64,000 nucleotides of DNA from Saussurea involucrata (GCA_033807775.1 CM066317.1:11181870-11245869); one strand, 5' to 3'; counted from the stretch's first letter, positions 1 to 11,567 are shown. A program made the numbers and translations. The notes: generated by a model from the sequence alone, not told the origin.

Positions 1-1731
1 TCTCCTTCTAAGAAAAGGAAACACTCTTCAATCCCACTTGGTTCCAAAAGGATCAAGAAAACCAAGGAGCAACCCCAGCAATCTCCTGCTGAAGACTCCT
101 CAGCTCATTCTACAGAGTTGAAGGAAAGTTCTGTGGTACGCTCTGCCACACCCATTCAAACCATCCCTTCAATCCCGGCTTCAGCGTCTCTAAACGCTGA
201 GGTTAGAAACTTGGAACCTACCCAACCTCCTTCAGTCTCTCCAAAGACTGATGAAGTGATTATCAGCGAATCCAACGCTGAACTCAGTACCCGAACCCAA
301 TTCTTATCCTTCGCTTCTCCCTCTACTCACTTGGACTCTCCTCCAAAGAATACTGGAGATGCCATCATTCCAGAAGCCTCCGCTGACGCTTCTCAAAGAA
401 TGATGAAGACAGGACCTGCAGAGATCACCATTCCTCACGGAACTTTTGAGGAAGATATGGAACATTTTTCAGGAATCCGCAACTTTGACGAGTTCATCAA
501 TCCTCCTGCAGGTACAAATCAACCCATATACACTGTAACTAAACCTGAAACTTCTGAGCTTTCCTTTGTTCACAAGTACTTATGTGTTACAGGTCCTAAT
601 TTAGGAGACATCAACGCCTCTCTGAAGTTCGTGGAAACAAAGCTGGCAGGTCTCACCACCACACTCTCCAACAACTCTACAGCTGTAACCACCGCTGGAG
701 AAAATTTGACAAAGCTGACAACGGTGGTGGAGAAGAAGGCTTCCACAGATGACTTGAAGCAGGTTGATAAGACTCTCAGCGATTTCGCTAAGGTGCTCGC
801 TGATATCTACACAGACTACACCTCACTCAAACAATCAGTTTCCTCCATGTCCGGCGAAGTAACAATGCTGAAGACATCGGTTGGAGCACTAGAGGGTGAT
901 ATGTCTGCTGTGAAGACAAATGTTCAAACTCTGACGACTGACTTAGGCTCTGTAAAGACCGACGTTGGTTCGATGAAAACAATGATTGAAGAGCTGCTCA
1001 ACAAGGCGAGAACTCCTGCTCCTGAACCTGCCCCTGTCCCTGCATTGGAAACTTTCACAGCGACGGATCGCAAAGAGCTGGAAAAGATCAATCCTGCTAT
1101 AACTGGCCTAGAAGTCAGATTAGCAAAGATTGAAAGCTGTGTGGGTATCTCTGGCCAAGAAGACAGAGAGCCTCCCACAGCTGAAGAGTCTACCCATTCC
1201 TCCCCCAGTCATCATGAAAAAGAGGGGGAGAAGAGCGCTGGACATCCCAGGGAGAAGAGCGCTGAAGACCTTTCCCATGATGAATCTATCAGGGGAGAGA
1301 AGACCGAAGACCTCACCTTCGCTGAAGAGGGTGAGAAGACTATTGAAACTGAAGCTGCCGCTGGACCTCAGGGAGATGAAAACCCTGAGGGAACCGAGAA
1401 GCTCGCCTCTGTATCTGAGGGGGAGCAACTCGAAGAAGACGCTGAAGAATCCGAAGCAGAAGATGATGAAGCCGTCGACATCCCTGATGATGAACCATCT
1501 CCTTCTCCAAAGAATGATGATGATGATGACGAAGATGACGATGACTTCTTTATCGTCAAACCTGCCCCAAGGATTAAAGCTCTTAAGGGAATCTCGATAA
1601 ATGAACCTTCAGGGGAGCGGACAAAGACAAAGCCCTCAGCCTCTGGAGCTGAGAAAGGCAAAGGCAAAAGCGTCGCTGAAGATGACAATCTGACGATCTT
1701 GCTTGAAAAGCCGGTTTGTCAGGTACACTAA
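1..1731 (+). CDS. Env-like/ORF3 protein of a Sirevirus-like copia element, 5' partial
   Basis: The frame is already open at base 1, so the start lies outside the window; it ends at a TAA at 1729-1731. The visible 576 codons begin with a basic, NLS-like KKRK patch. A Ser/Pro-rich stretch follows, then a middle region of heptad-like repeats (about codons 200-330, coiled-coil-like), and a very acidic C-terminus with runs of Asp and Glu. I see no pol motif; pol would lie upstream. The position between pol and the 3' LTR, with a GGGGGAGA polypurine tract and a TGTTG...CCAACA LTR behind it, fits the extra env-like ORF of Sireviruses. The frame can be continued by splicing (CAG|GTAC at 1720-1726 to an acceptor at 1861), so the TAA may lie in an intron. 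Function is unknown; the lineage is inferred from architecture. Confidence 0.6.
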   Translation, partial: SPSKKRKHSSIPLGSKRIKKTKEQPQQSPAEDSSAHSTELKESSVVRSATPIQTIPSIPASASLNAEVRNLEPTQPPSVSPKTDEVIISESNAELSTRTQFLSFASPSTHLDSPPKNTGDAIIPEASADASQRMMKTGPAEITIPHGTFEEDMEHFSGIRNFDEFINPPAGTNQPIYTVTKPETSELSFVHKYLCVTGPNLGDINASLKFVETKLAGLTTTLSNNSTAVTTAGENLTKLTTVVEKKASTDDLKQVDKTLSDFAKVLADIYTDYTSLKQSVSSMSGEVTMLKTSVGALEGDMSAVKTNVQTLTTDLGSVKTDVGSMKTMIEELLNKARTPAPEPAPVPALETFTATDRKELEKINPAITGLEVRLAKIESCVGISGQEDREPPTAEESTHSSPSHHEKEGEKSAGHPREKSAEDLSHDESIRGEKTEDLTFAEEGEKTIETEAAAGPQGDENPEGTEKLASVSEGEQLEEDAEESEAEDDEAVDIPDDEPSPSPKNDDDDDEDDDDFFIVKPAPRIKALKGISINEPSGERTKTKPSASGAEKGKGKSVAEDDNLTILLEKPVCQVH

Positions 1732-1861
1732 ACATCTCTTACTCCATCCCTCCTCTATCATACACTATCAGTTCCTCTACCCAAGCCTATACACTTAAAC
1801 CAATTCTCTCTATCTGTTTCTACCCAAGTTCTTACTTGTAAGATCGCTGTGTTTCAGCTAG
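1723..1861 (+). other. Putative 139-bp intron in the env-like ORF
   Basis: It starts GTACAC directly after an in-frame CAG codon and ends CAGCTAG. It is pyrimidine-rich and U-rich like plant introns. Removing it joins frame 1 to frame 2 at a codon boundary (phase 0), and the downstream frame is open from exactly base 1862, the first base after a TAG at 1859-1861. The acidic and Ala/Glu-rich composition continues across the join. A frameshift plus stop mutation in a dead copy is the alternative. Confidence 0.45.
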
Positions 1862-3109
1862 TCCTCTCCCCTGTTTGAGGATATCGCTGAAGGCTCCACA
1901 ACTGCGACTTCACCAAAAATACCAGCTGCCGCTGAAGAAATAATCCCAGTCTTAGATTTGATCTCTGAGACTGATGAACCTGAAGAACAGACTCTCTCAC
2001 ACAGACACAGACCTTCCTTAGCTCCTCAAAAGCTAAGAGAAGAAGAACAGAAGAAAAGAGAGGAAATAATAAAGCGATTCGAGGATCAGCGAATCATTCT
2101 GAGGCGCGATCAACTTCCTTCAGTTCCTCCAAAGTTCAGAATTTCAAAAGCTGAATACAAGGAACACCTCAGAGCTGAACGCCTCATCGCTGAAAGAAAG
2201 GAATCTGAAGAAAAAGACAGAGAATACGCCATCAAGCTTACTCAAGAATATGTCAAAGACCCCAAACTAAAACGTGTTCCCATTCAAATCCAACGAAAGT
2301 TTTGGGAAGAAGCCCAAAAGATCGTGGAAAAGAAAACTGAAGTTTCTCAGACCACCCTGATCTGGTGTAAAGAGAAAATTCACTTCAGATATCGTCCAGC
2401 GAAGATCAACAAGGTATTCATCTCTGGAAGAACCTCTATCGGAGTACCTATTGTTGACATCAAACTTTTCAGAGAAGATGGCCAATCTGAAGCCTTTCGC
2501 GCTGACAGTGTAAAAAGGTATGGTCTCTCTGAATGACTGGAGATGAGGTTAGCTATCCATTCGTCACAATCTAAGTACAAGGATCATTTCGAAAAGCTGA
2601 TAAACAGACAGATCGACTTGATATCTTCTTGTGTGGACATTCCTCCTCTTCCTGATCTTAAGCTGAAAAGAAAAAGGGCCTCTCCAAAGAAGAAACGTCA
2701 AGATTCAAACTCAGGTCCTGTCATACGAAATGAAACTGGAATTGGTTTCTCTCGCGCTGAAGTGCTTGGTCCTGACCCTGATCTATCTGCCCTTGACATT
2801 TCTTTGCCACCATGTGAACTTTTCGTCCCTGGTAAAGTCATCAGTAATCCTTATGGAATATTCTTTCTCGACTACGACGGACGTAAATGTTTTCAACGGA
2901 TCGCTGAGCTTCCAATCACTCCAATCGAACAGCTCAGAGATCTCATCTACTGGTGTGACTTCAGAAAAGACATTCAGGCACGGCACCTAAAACCCTTGAT
3001 CTTTGAAGACGCGCTGAACAAAAGAAAACAAGGCGTAACGGTTCCTGACTGGATGATCCCCACTGAAAAGACCCTTGATGAACTTCTCATTAAGGAAGAA
3101 CCTCTGTAA
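1862..3109 (+). pseudogene. Env-like ORF, second part, broken by one TGA
   Basis: This is a single reading frame (frame 2) from 1862 to the TAA at 3107-3109, interrupted only by an in-frame TGA at 2534-2536. The first block (to 2533) has a charged, Glu/Lys/Arg-rich helical stretch and then a more globular part with Trp, Tyr and Phe. The block after the stop has a basic KRKRASPKKKR patch near its start (NLS-like) and a globular C-terminus ending EEPL. Codon composition and the recurring CGCTGA motif match the upstream ORF, so it belongs to the same element. The premature stop makes this copy probably non-functional. I recognise no domain family. Confidence 0.55.
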
Positions 3110-3381
3110 GCTGATAAAATCGCCTCTTTCATCTATTTTATCAGTTATCCTTTTGTACTTGTAATTTATTTCGCTCGTACTTGTAATCTTTCCATTTCTC
3201 TTTGTAACCTGATTCAAAGTTTTAAAGAAAGATTTCAGCGAATGTACTTTACTCCATCAGTACTGAAAAGATCCCAGAAAACAGTAAAAGGGACAAATAT
3301 TTTATGAGTTCTTTTTATCCTTATGTTTTCATTAAATATCAATTTTCTTTGTTGCTATGTCATAATCAAATAGGGGGAGAT
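3110..3381 (+). other. 3' untranslated region and polypurine tract
   Basis: This is AT-rich non-coding sequence between the env-like stop and the LTR. It ends in the purine run TAGGGGGAGA at 3371-3380, directly before the LTR start. That is the expected plus-strand primer site and fixes the LTR boundary and the plus orientation. Confidence 0.75.
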
Positions 3382-4343
3382 TGTTGATCCAAACCCTCAG
3401 TGATTTGATAATGACCCTTTCTTATACTTAGTGAAAATTATAAGTAAACAATATGTATCAGAGTTTCACTATCGCTGATAAGTACTAAGATCTTCCAGTA
3501 CCGCTGATAGGAACTCTCGCTCTTTAAGTTAAACATTCAGCGAAACTGTTCACCATTAATGCTCTGAGTCTGTTCAGTCATTATGATGATCGCTGATAAG
3601 TTAGTTGTTTACTTATGATCCCTGAAGACAAGTTTCACGTCAACAAAGGTTCTACGCTGAAGTCGAAGATCAAGCTCAAGAACCAGCGACAAGTCTCCTA
3701 ATGAACTGATGCGGATCAGCGAAGACTCAGATTTGTCCACTCAACGTGAAGTATCAAGTACAAGACTTCAGCTATCGCTGAACTTTATCATTCGCTGAAT
3801 AGAAAATGATAATCGCTGAATCAACGAAAGCTGATCATGAAGTCCTCCGTACAAAGTACTTTTGTCTTAACCACCCTTGCACGACTCCGTACGAAATGTC
3901 AGAAAAGAACCTCTGAAAATCTGAAATCGTACAACCACTCTGATACTACACTGTTCATCCTTACGGCTACTAAGGTTGTCATCAAAAGTCAATGACATGC
4001 AACCAACCAGCTGATGACACGTGTAAAGTATATACTGACTTGCATTAAATGCATGCAGTATATAAAGAGATGAACTCACTTCTTTTGAAGTAACTTGCTA
4101 ACTCTGGACAAGTTCAAATCTCTTATCTCAGATAGGTTATTATTAGTAATTTCCTTATCTCTCTTAGTGCAAGAAACCTTAGTGTTCCAACTTGTTTAGA
4201 TTTAGGTTTATCCTTAATCTTGTTTCCGCAACAAGCTGTAAATTGTTAATGATTTATCAATAAACAATTTAGAAAAGTAAAATCTGTGTGTTTGTATTCA
4301 ACCCCCCCCTTCTACAAACTTGTATAGGCCTTCGGGACCAACA
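3382..4343 (+). mobile_element. 3' LTR of Sirevirus-like copia element
   Basis: The LTR runs from TGTTGATCC to GGGACCAACA (near-perfect terminal inverted repeats), 962 bp. A TATATAAA box is at 4059-4066 and an AATAAA signal at 4259-4264, so U3 is about 700 bp. U3 carries about ten copies of TCGCTGA or its complement between 3460 and 3830, a motif also dense in the coding part. The right flank begins inside the RT region of an older minus-strand copia element. The 5' LTR lies outside the window, so the TSD cannot be checked. Confidence 0.8.
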
Positions 4344-7300
4344 TAGGCTAGTAAGTATCATGGGAAATCCAGAGCGTTGTGAGAAACCTTGCACCAAAGG
4401 AGATCCTTATACATTAGGACTTTATTATTCTTGTTACGCTTTCTGACAAAGACTCAGTTATGTCCTACGAGCTTTACACTTGGTGGGTTAGCACTACCGA
4501 ACCAAATACCCGATCCTTTGTCAAAGAATATAATTCTTTCTGGATTGTTCTTTAGGTCAATATGCTTTGTTGATATTATTCAACCGAGCGTGGTTCGATG
4601 TCGTCGTGCTCTATCGTCTTATGAGCAATAGTAAATGCGAATAAATCATCAATGAATATATATGATATGTCCATTGACTCATATGTACTCTCATAGTTCA
4701 TTTAAGATTTTATTTATCTCTAGAATCAATATTAACTTCGGAGCGTCCTCCAGTGATGATTCATGGACATAATTAGAGATAATCTCATGAGAGTTTTATG
4801 TATTGATGATTAATGGATGTGCCTCACTATTCTCTTTCTTTAGAATAGTATTCATCGAACCGGGTAGCTTCCACCACTTCCATTTGGTAGCTACGACCTC
4901 AACCACACCTCCACTATGTGTGATTGCAACGCACTTTCCAACGGCGTTGTGCCCCTGTTGGGGACTTTTAACCTTACAGGTATATTAGCAGCTCGTATGC
5001 GTGATCTTGTCACTTTTGAAATAGAATTTAACGTATCAGGTATCGAGTCTGATTCGTTTGACTTCAAATTTCCGTTGTGAAGTTTGGGGACTAAAGTGGG
5101 AACATTCCATGACAGTTCCTGTCGTTCCCTTGGAAAATACTTTTCCCTATCTCCCCCTAACGACAAGAAGACTGTCATCAAAGTGACTATCCGCAAATCA
5201 TGCGATATTAGGATCACCCGTCAAAGGTTCTAAATAGCGGATAATTGTTGGAGATTCATATCCAACATATATCGTTTTAAAGGACCCATTTTGGTGCGTT
5301 GTGGGGGCGCAATTGGCACATATACTACACAACCAAACATACGTAAATGTTAAATATCAGGCTTATATCCAGTTACCAACTGGTACGCATAAGGTTGGTT
5401 GGTTGGTTGTGGGTCTAAAAATGAATAAGTAAAGTTGCATGTAATATTGCATAACCCCATGTAGATTTGGATAAATTGGTGCGCATAACGAATGCCCTAG
5501 CTACCATCTATATTCTTTTGATGACAACTTTTATCATTCTATGAGATCATTATATATACACATGGGGTATAGGTAACTTTACATTAATCTCTATACACAT
5601 GCAATAATCATCAAATCCTTATGATGTAAATTCTCCAGCATTCTAAGTCATGCAGACTTGATGAGAAAATCAGGGTGGTGAGTCCTTAAATGTATAACTA
5701 GTGCTAGGAGTGCAACATTTCATGTGGACAATAATATTACACGTGTTCATTGTGTCAAAACCAGAACCATAAAATACTTTAATGGTCCGCATTCTGGATG
5801 TTATTGTCTATAAATATCACCTTGTATTTGTTGTAAGAATGGAATTTATTGGTATTATGTCCTTAGCTTTAGGATGGTCTCATTCCTGTCTTGGCTAAGA
5901 ATCAGGGTATACAAAAGTTTGAGGTATTGGAAAGGGGATATTATGATGGTGGTGTTGCTTCTTGTGCAGTAGAAGTCAACAGTTGCAATTTGGTTAATTC
6001 CCTCGTTTTGTCTTTCACTTGAAAGAGAATGTGCCTATGTGTATTTTCCAATACATAGATCACTATGTCATGACCATGGTGTCCCACGTGGTCATGCCGA
6101 AACATATATGTGTCATTGTCCCAAAGTTCTTTATTGGTGACAAAATATGTTTTAACGACATAGATAATCCATTAATTTCTCTAACGTATGTTGCTTTCAT
6201 ATCATTAGAGTTGATATACCCATTTCCATTCTTATAATATAATTTCACATTGGTACAAATATCTTAACAAGGTTCTTATTAATATAGTGCATTGGTAACT
6301 ATTAATCTTGTATAAACAAGAAAATGACAGTCCATCGTCTACGTATTTGGAGGAATTAAAAATTATTAATTCAATGGATAACAATCTATTTCTTATGATT
6401 GAATGATATGTCACAAAAACAATCAAGTTCTCCTCGATACATTCCTACATGGAACGAAGAACATTGAGAGTTTTTCATTTGTTCTTTTATGTGTTCATTT
6501 ACATATCTAATGGTTATAAACGCATGTGTATATATACACAAATGCGATTAATTTGATAGTTAAAGTGTATTCAAATAAACTTATACTTAATCAATCTTAG
6601 ATATGACATAGTTAATTTGTTCCATTTTCTATTAGGAGTTCGTTCCCGACTCTTTCCATGAATTTGACCCTTTCCACAACCTTGTCCATATGGTACATAT
6701 TTAGCATATGTGTGTGGATTAATATGTTCAACTCACTATCTTTTGGAGTTCTTTCCACCTCCAACGCTTGCCTTATTAACCCCAAGAATTTTCTTTATCC
6801 GAGTATGTCTAGCGTTGTTAAAAAAAAACATTGCTACAACTCTTAACCACTTGCATTAAGTTAATGAGTTTGTCAAAGGTTATATTGCAGCTTATACTGT
6901 TTCATTAGTATGATTGGTGATATAGAAAAGATGAAAAAATGTTATGATTCGCATAATCTTTTGTGAGTTCCTTGCCACAAAGATTGAGATGCATTTTGAG
7001 ACATGACATTTCTTTGTCAAAATCAATTACCTTCTTGTAATCAAGTAAGCAGGTTTCTTTCCACTGTATGATTAGTTTGAGAAGTATATGGTACTGAATA
7101 TTCCCGAATTTCTTTTTTGGGACTACCCACGGTTCTTGGGGGTTTCTAGTTATTCTCTTTGAAGGTTGTGACTGATGTATCGTCTCAAAACATTTAAAGT
7201 ATTTAATTGTATCTTTTTTTTGGAAGGGTATCCGAAGACATTGCCCCGACTAATCCCGACAAGGTGAGGCAATTGCCCCAGCTGCTAAAGCGTGCAACCC

Positions 7301-7570
7301 TGAGTTTATCCCCAGTGGCCACAAGTTGGAAGCGCCTGGATTCGAACTTGGGGTAGATGGGTTACTAGCCACATCCCCCACAAGCCTTAACCAGTACGCC
7401 ACAAGCCTTGTGGTTTATTTAATTGTATCTTAACATCTAGTGTTTTTTCTTTTAGGGTCAAAATGGTTCGATGACTTTTGCGTATTTTCTTGTGTTTTTC
7501 CGAACCTATCTTATGGTAATCAAGTACTTTTGATTCAAAGATTTCGTAGAAAATGGAGAACATATTATTT
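4344..7570 (-). pseudogene. Degenerate Ty1/copia gag-pol relic
   Basis: Read on the minus strand, translated fragments in changing frames keep the copia order. Gag traces are at about 7570-6640, with an LCGKELT-like block near 7000 and a Gly/Arg-rich end near 6660. GAG-pre-integrase is at about 6250-6060. Integrase pieces lie at about 5960-5480, including CGPLKYFMVL and NAGEFTS motifs. The integrase C-terminus and linker are at about 5420-5000, with YVGYESPTIIRYLEPLTGD and WNVPTL motifs. RT begins at about 4640-4344 with an EPRSV block and QGFSQRSG, where it is cut by the Sirevirus insertion. Stops and frameshifts are everywhere, so it is long dead. Its own LTR is at 9329-9515; the other LTR is not in the window. 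Confidence 0.75.
7216..7415 (-). mobile_element. tRNA-derived SINE with 16-bp TSD
   Basis: On the minus strand it begins near CACAAGGCTTGTGGCGTACT. It has a box-A-like TGGCGTACTGG, a box B (GTTCGAATCC) and a 3' end CCCTTCC followed by an A run (T run at about 7216-7222 on +). The same 16 bases, TATTTAATTGTATCTT, flank it at 7200-7215 and 7416-7431, a perfect TSD. It interrupts the copia gag relic. The same family recurs at 11568-13325 and 45392-45434. Confidence 0.85.
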
Positions 7571-9328
7571 TATAAAATAGTAAATTATGGTTTATACTTA
7601 TTATGTCATGCATGAAATTTCATTATCATAATAATATTGGATTTTTGTATTCTTACATTTTATTGATAATACTTCATCAACATTTCAATTTGCAAATAAA
7701 AATCACTCAATCTATTGGATCTCCAGATAGTAGGGGAATCACGTGGATTTCTTAAGTCCCTACAAACCTTAGGGCTATTTACGCCCGTTTGACAAAATCC
7801 AAATCGATATATTGCGATTTAATTAATTTGAATATAACATTGTTAATTATAGATCTTTTGGCAAGAGGCCAAAATGAATATGAGTTTGGCTTATGAAGCC
7901 AATTTCAACGTTTCAATATCTTAATACTATTTTAAGAGATTTTGCTATTAGACAAATCAATATTAGTTTTGACATAAAGTCAAATTCAAACTTATAACAT
8001 CTTATTGGTATCTATGGATCTTTTGGTAAAAGACCAAATATTAGGGGGTTGGAAGTGTAACATTCAAAAGTTATTTATAAGATTGAAATTAATGAGCAGG
8101 AACTCATGATCAAGATAAACATTTGATTAATATTTTAACATTTTCATGTTATTTTTGGAGTTTTTGGTAAAATACCAAAATATATGGGGGTGGAAGTGTA
8201 ACTTCCAAATTTAATTATAAGATTGAGAAAAATGAGTATGGAACTCATGTCAAGATAAGCATTTGAATTTAATTATAACTATTTTGGATTAAGATAAATA
8301 TTTGAAATATTATTGGTAAAATCAATCACAGAGTACATACATAATTAAACGGTAATTACTCTAAATAATTAAATAAAACGGCAAAACAATTAAGTTGACT
8401 AAATCTACTGCTCATTTAAGTAATAATTGATTATCATATCTCGCAAAATTATATTAGTAAATTTAAATGGTCTAAATGAGATTAGCTATCCAAATAAGTA
8501 AATAGTATTAACATAATTCAATTAACCAACTAAACATGTTAATATTGTAATTAATTGAGGATGCCAAAATATAGAAAGATATGCCAAAAACAATAAAAGT
8601 TATATACTAAGCAAATTAGTTGTAAATAAGGTGAAACCAAATTTAAATTAACTAATAGTCTAATTAGTAATTTGAACTACCCTAAAAAGATAGGTATAAT
8701 AGACCCAATTAAACAAAACTAAGTAAACATGTCCAAAACCAATCAAAAACGGCTCGTATAAATAAATAATATAAAGCTAAAATTATACTAATATAACAAT
8801 TATTTATCATATAAAATAAACGTCAATAAAATAATAAAAAAAACATGATCCAAGATTCCAAATTATTCATTTAATAATTAATTCCTTTTAATAGTTAAAA
8901 AATTTAAAACATAATCGTTTAATTATCCAAAGAATTTGGATAAGCACATTAAAATCCCATATAGATTCAAACTATTATCCTTTAATGTAATTTTTTTTTC
9001 TACGTCAATATCCATTTTTATTAATTAAATTATTTCAATAAAAAATTAAATAACTATGAATTGCATTTGGTTATAATCTTTTTTTTCACAATTCAATTGA
9101 TATCAATCACGACAATAGTATAATTATTCCATAGAAAGCTTAAAATCAAAAACAGTTAAATAAACATAATTTCTTAATGTTCATCTATGAAGAAATTGAA
9201 AGAAAACTTACTAGAATTTGTGTCGAACGTGACAACGAGCGATGGATAACGGGGTAACTATGCAATTTTCCAACAAGCCGTTCAACAACAGTGAGAAACG
9301 AGTTTTGAGCTTTACGTGCTGATAACGT
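7571..9328. repeat. AT-rich copia leader/gag remnant with imperfect direct repeats
   Basis: No gene is recognisable. Between about 7850 and 8290 a unit recurs roughly every 150 bp. It contains TCTTTTGGYAAAAGACCAAA-like text followed by GGGGGTTGGAAGTGTAAC and GGAACTCATG blocks (for example near 8040 and 8188). The rest is AT-rich without structure I can name. By position it should be leader and 5' gag of the minus-strand copia element. Confidence 0.4.
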
Positions 9329-9515
9329 GTTAAAGGAAAGGAGAAACAGAACACAATAGAATGGAGAGAATGAATCGTAATTCTCATTAATCATAAGCCC
9401 TTTATACAGGGATGAGTTACAAGTAGATAACAACAAGATATTTCAATTCTAATCTATCTCTATCCCTATCTCTATCGTCATATCCTTTAGACGATGACAC
9501 ATTTATCCTACAACA
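9329..9515 (-). mobile_element. Short 5' LTR of the minus-strand copia relic
   Basis: On the minus strand it runs from TGTTGTAGGATAAATG (ending at 9515 on +) to TTTAACA (9329), 187 bp. It includes TATAAAGGGC near 9400 and is followed internally by CGTTATCAGCACG, the sequence typical just inside this kind of plant copia LTR. Orientation and position agree with the gag-pol relic to its left. Confidence 0.7.
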
Positions 9516-9777
9516 TTTAAAATGTTTTACACATTTAAATAAATTTTAGGTGACTTTCGACCAATTTATTTTATTCAAACAATTTGATATGATCCTTTTT
9601 TTATTGTTGTTTTTCGATTTTACACATTTAAATTGTTAAAAATAAATATAAATCAAAATCGACACATTTTTTTAATGATGGGTTAATGTTCAAAGTGATA
9701 ATATTTTTTATAGAATTATATGATGACAAAAGCAGTTATTTGTCCAAACATATATAATCAAAACCACTATTCTAAAA
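9516..9777. other. AT-rich flank, no gene seen
   Basis: Low-complexity AT-rich DNA. The last 17 bases (9761-9777) are the left target-site copy of the LINE insertion. Confidence 0.5.
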
Positions 9778-10380
9778 TTCTGCTGGTAGATTCTCCTCCT
9801 ACTATATGGAATCGGTTTGTTCCTATCAAAATTAATGTTTTTGCATGGTGGTTGAGTTTGAACAAGATTCCAACTCGAGATAACCTTGATAAAAGAGGAA
9901 TAGATGTGCATTCCCTCTTATGTCCGGTTTGCGATTTGGAGATTGAGTCGGTGGGTCATTTGTTCTTCTCTTGTCAAATGGCTCGGGATGTTTGGAAGCA
10001 AATTGGTCGTTGGTGGAGTCTGGATATTCCGGAGTTGAGGTCAAATTCAGAGTGCATTTGCTGGTTATTATCTTTGCGTTTGAATAAAACAGAGTCGACC
10101 TGTTTTGAGGCGGTTGTTCTGACGGCGTTATGGGCTATTTGGTCTTTTCGAAATGGGACCCTTTTTAGGCTTCCTAAGCCTAAGAAAGTTACGTTGTGGG
10201 ATAACATTGTAACTCATTCGTTCTTTTAGGTTACAAATAGGAGTAGAAAGTGTAATATTAATTGGGTGGGTTGGTTACAAAGCCCTCTTCTGTCTATCTC
10301 TTACTTGTAATTGTTCCTTCTAGCTTCTTGCTAGTTTTTAATACATTTCCGCCGTTCAAAAAAAAACCACTGTTCTAAAA
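9778..10380 (+). mobile_element. 5'-truncated LINE (non-LTR) insertion with TSD
   Basis: It encodes the end of a LINE reverse-transcriptase polyprotein in frame to a TAG at about 10227-10229. The visible protein is the zf-RVT zinc-binding domain: an IWNRFVPIKINVFAWW block, then C-x2-C (CPVC) and H-x4-C (HLFFSC), and a Trp-rich tail. A 3' UTR of about 130 bp ends in an A run at about 10358-10366. The TSD is AAACCACTATTCTAAAA at 9761-9777 and the same with one mismatch at 10364-10380. About 586 bp remain of an element normally several kb long. An upstream ATG at 9720 lies in flanking DNA, so the 169-codon open frame is a chance fusion and unlikely to be a gene. Confidence 0.85.
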
Positions 10381-11227
10381 AACTCGCCGCACAGTCGTCA
10401 TGGCGCGCCGTGACACCAAGACTTGTGTCTCACGCCACATAAGCTCGTGGCACGCGATGGCCTAATGCGCAGTTTTCGTAATGCGATATTTGATTTTTTT
10501 TTACGTTTTAATGTCTTATTTACAAGTTTTTTAATATATAACCTAATTTAACTTTCTTACTACTATTAACTCATTGAGTAACACTACAAAACATATGTTT
10601 TATATATAATATTATATATGAACTAGAAACTTGACGCCATAAGTCACGTCTTGAAAACGCCATGGTTTCGCCGTGGCTTCTAAGGCTTGAGGCTTGGCAT
10701 CGCCGCTACGCCACGCCTTGAAAACGCCATGACTTCGTCGTGGCTTCTAAGACTTGAGGTTTGGCCTCGCTGCCACGCCACGCCTCACGCAATTTAAAAC
10801 CATTATCAAAACCTATTTGTTGACACTTGAAACCATAATTTGATTATTCAATAGATTGTAAAAATAATTGCTTCATAAGAAAAGGGAAAAATACGATGTT
10901 TCACATTTTTTTTCAAAATTCAATTATTGGAAAAATCATAAACAATCCAGATTTTTTTAATAAATAAATTTTAGTGTTTTTGATATCGAATAAAATGACT
11001 CTTCTAACTTAAAAAAATCTCCGACAATTGGTTATAATGGAAAAAAATCATTAGGAAAAGAACAATAAATCTTCATACTTTTAAACTATTAGTTTAAACA
11101 GATAAATATTTAATTACACTTATTAAAATAAAACAAAACGATACTTCGAAATTACCACATAACTTTCCATATTCTCAAAATCTTTTTAAAATACCCCATG
11201 ACATTCTTCTCCCACAAAACCGATCTA
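10381..11227. repeat. GC-rich 67-bp tandem repeat and unclassified DNA
   Basis: Two copies of a 67-bp unit (10645-10711 and 10712-10778), each with TTGAAAACGCCATG and GTGGCTTCTAAG, are followed by GCCACGCC-type runs to about 10790. Related GCCGTGACAC/CACGCCAC text lies at 10385-10460. The rest to 11227 is AT-rich. This may be a TIR element or MITE of unknown family; I find no clear ends. Confidence 0.4.
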
Positions 11228-11230
11228 TAA

Positions 11231-11564
11231 GAGCATCTCTAATAGCTTCTCTAAAATAGAGAAAAATGAATTTTGGTTCTCTATATTGCTCCAACAGCTT
11301 CTCTAAAATAGAGAAAACTAGAGAAAACTCAAAGTTTAGAGAATTCTCTAAAACTTGCTAGATAGAGAGAGAAATAATCTTTTTATTTTTTCCCACCAAT
11401 AGGGTTGAGTTATTATTATTTTATATAAATTCTATTTAAAAAAAGCATTGGGATGATAAATTTAACAATATTTTAATAGTATATTGGATGTTGAAATCTC
11501 TAAAATAGATAATTTGTTGGAGCTAAATGTAATTCATTTTGGAGATTTTGACTTTTAAATCTCT
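11231..11564. mobile_element. MITE, PIF/Harbinger-like
   Basis: It begins GAGCATCTCTAATAGC and ends ...TTTTAAATCTCT. TAA lies on both sides (11228-11230 and 11565-11567), as expected of Harbinger-type 3-bp TSDs. Subterminal CTCCAACA/TGTTGGAG and TCTCTAAAATAG blocks are repeated in inverted orientation. There is no coding capacity. The terminal inverted repeats are imperfect. Confidence 0.5.
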
Positions 11565-11567
11565 TAA

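Noticed and set aside
1130..1600. Second open frame inside the env-like ORF, and antisense frames at 924-1688
   Set aside because: Shadows of the longer frame caused by biased Glu/Asp/Ser codons.
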